From the NCBI RefSeq assembly GCF_019670105.1, contig NZ_AP023032.1, forward strand, positions 4,348,001 through 4,412,000: 64,000 nt of DNA, written 5' to 3'. Position numbers and translations under genes: made by a program. Of the stretch, positions 62,631 to 64,000 are shown piece by piece (within the stretch, counting starts at the first letter, position 1; each line of letters begins with the position of its first letter). The notes under the pieces are model-generated. The model made no database searches. It saw only the letters and a list, made by a program, of their open reading frames with translations, and had not been told where the DNA came from. Source of the stretch: Agarivorans albus. Lineage in GTDB: Bacteria > Pseudomonadota > Gammaproteobacteria > Enterobacterales > Celerinatantimonadaceae.

Positions 62631-63998
62631 ATGAGTCATTCAATTGCGGGTTTCGATTTTGGAACGTCCAACTGTGCGGTTGGTGTAATGCAAGGTAAAC
62701 AAGCGCAATTAGTCAGGCTTCCCGAGCACGGCAATTATATGCCCTCTACCTTATTTGCCCCCCAATCAGAGATGATTTGTGCGTGGTTATATCAGCAATT
62801 AGACGCTCAAGGTAAGGCCCAGGCTTATCAGCAAGCACGTGGTAACCAGCTAAGTGCCAGTTTACGCGCCTTAAAAGAACTCAAACTTGACGGTTACGAC
62901 GAGCACCTAAGCTTTGGCCAACAAGCGCTAAAAGAATACCTCGTCGACCCCGCCGATTGTTATTACGTGCGCTCCCCCAAGTCATTTTTGGGTGCTAGCG
63001 GTATTCGCGAGCGTCAACAGCAACAGTTTGAAGATATTGCCGCCGCCATGATGTGGCACATAAGCCAGCAAGTGAAACAAAGTGGTCAAGCCGAACTGGC
63101 TAAGGTGGTAATCGGTCGCCCAGTTAACTTCCAAGGTTTAAACAGCGAAGTAAGCAACCAACAAGCCATCACTATACTTAGCAATGCAGCCCGTTTTGTT
63201 GGCTTTAAGCAGGTAGAGTTTTTGTATGAGCCGATGGCAGCTGGTTTAAGCTATCAACAGCAATTACAGCGAGAACAACGTGTATTAGTGATAGATATTG
63301 GCGGTGGTACCAGCGATGTATCGATGCTAATTATGGGGCCAAACTACCTTGCCGAGCGAGATCATCAAGACTTAGTACTAGGTTACAACGGCGAGCGCAT
63401 TGGCGGTAACGACTTCGATATAGCTTTAAATTTTGAAACCCTAATGCCCAGCCTAGGCGCCAAGCTTAACTTGGCCAGTGGCCAGCCAATGCCAATTAAG
63501 CCTTTTTGGGATGCAGCTGCAATTAATGACTTCCCAGCGCAAACCCGTTTCTACGAAAAAGATACCCGCCTGTTATTGCAGCGCTTACTGAAAGAGCCGC
63601 AATTAAGCCCACTTAAAGGTTTGCTACGCCTAAGCACAGAGCGACAAACCTACCAGCTAAGTGCCTGTGCAGAGCAAGCAAAAATTGCGTTAAGCGAAGC
63701 GAGTACGACCACTGTGGATTTGTCTTACTTACTGGAGCAACTAGAAGTAAACGTCACTCAAGAGGCTTACCAGCAGGCAGCTGAACGACTGCTTAACAGT
63801 ATTGCTGCACTTAGTGACGATGTTATCGCGCAAGCAGGTTGCCAACCCGAGGCGATATTCTTAACTGGCGGTAGCGCCAATTCACCCATGGTTAAAAACT
63901 TTTTAGCCAAACGCTATCAAGCACCTTTAATTAGCGGGGATAACTTTGGTAGCGTAACCAGCGGCTTAACCTTGTGGGCCGACCATATCTTTGAATAA
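62631..63998 (+). CDS. yegD: YegD, Hsp70-like (DnaK-family) protein
   Basis: The start is placed at the ATG at 62631, with AAGG eight bases upstream. A TTG two codons earlier is not needed. The 455-aa protein keeps only the actin-like ATPase part of Hsp70: phosphate 1 loop IAGFDFGTSNCAVGV, phosphate 2 loop VLVIDIGGGTSDVSML, and adenosine motif IFLTGGSANSPMV. There is no substrate-binding domain. The role of YegD is not established. The stop is two bases from the window end. Confidence 0.9.
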   Translation: MSHSIAGFDFGTSNCAVGVMQGKQAQLVRLPEHGNYMPSTLFAPQSEMICAWLYQQLDAQGKAQAYQQARGNQLSASLRALKELKLDGYDEHLSFGQQALKEYLVDPADCYYVRSPKSFLGASGIRERQQQQFEDIAAAMMWHISQQVKQSGQAELAKVVIGRPVNFQGLNSEVSNQQAITILSNAARFVGFKQVEFLYEPMAAGLSYQQQLQREQRVLVIDIGGGTSDVSMLIMGPNYLAERDHQDLVLGYNGERIGGNDFDIALNFETLMPSLGAKLNLASGQPMPIKPFWDAAAINDFPAQTRFYEKDTRLLLQRLLKEPQLSPLKGLLRLSTERQTYQLSACAEQAKIALSEASTTTVDLSYLLEQLEVNVTQEAYQQAAERLLNSIAALSDDVIAQAGCQPEAIFLTGGSANSPMVKNFLAKRYQAPLISGDNFGSVTSGLTLWADHIFE

Positions 63999-64000
63999 AT

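Noticed and set aside
1-64000. tRNA, rRNA, CRISPR, phage or integron att sites
   Set aside because: I looked for conserved tRNA arms, regular spaced repeats and integrase genes and saw none. A tRNAscan or CRISPR search would be the decisive test.

Overview
The window looks like the chromosome of a marine, polysaccharide-degrading gammaproteobacterium of the Alteromonadales type. Agarivorans or a close relative is my best guess, but this is inferred from gene content and not proven. Supporting signs are the divergent ilvY-ilvC pair with a long (about 493 aa) enteric-type IlvC, the housekeeping genes ubiK, ybaK, tcdA, rep, yciN and yegD, and many secreted glycan-active proteins, GGDEF proteins and orphan periplasmic binding proteins. 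I see no rRNA, tRNA, CRISPR array, prophage or intact insertion sequence. Two copies of a MITE-like element and a dispersed intergenic repeat are present.

Layout. 1-8188: a GH52 beta-xylosidase (cut by the window edge), a divergent M4 metalloprotease lipoprotein, and a tandemly duplicated three-gene cassette of small secreted or lipoprotein carbohydrate-binding proteins. LacI-type palindromes with a central AGCGCT core lie upstream of both the GH52 gene and the cassette. 8189-14025: ubiK, an orphan binding protein, ybaK, ilvY/ilvC, then a repeat-rich stretch around a small membrane protein, and a glycine-zipper lipoprotein. 14309-21044: a PAS-GGDEF sensor, cytochrome P460, a CBM21 starch/glycogen-binding protein, a single-domain CBM6 protein, a choice-of-anchor A protein and another orphan binding protein. 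21337-30573: a 1117-aa multidomain DUF5060-type glycoside hydrolase with cysteine-rich N-terminal repeats, an AlkC-like DNA glycosylase, a second zinc-protease lipoprotein, an acyltransferase, a Cache-GGDEF protein and a DUF4136 lipoprotein. 30665-41870: MITE copy 1, tcdA, a chemoreceptor, a TetR-MFP-RND efflux operon, rep and a kinase-like protein.

42146-58427 is an alpha-glucan region. It holds a secreted GH13 amylase and a type I pullulanase that share a repeated starch-binding N-terminus, a candidate sRNA, a ROK regulator, a second secreted alpha-amylase with CBM26 modules and a cytosolic GH13 oligo-1,6-glucosidase. A persulfide-response module (BigR-type ArsR regulator, two YeeE/YedE halves, CoA-disulfide/persulfide reductase with rhodanese) is inserted in it. 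58517-64000: yciN, a DMT transporter, MITE copy 2, an AraC-type regulator with a GyrI-like domain, a transglutaminase-like protein, a small lipoprotein and yegD.

How the genes work together (inference): the starch genes make a complete pathway. Extracellular amylases and pullulanase open and debranch starch or glycogen, the CBM proteins hold the substrate near the cell, and the cytosolic GH13 enzyme finishes alpha-1,6-linked oligosaccharides. The GH52 gene and the duplicated CBM cassette look like a small regulon for a xylan-like glycan.
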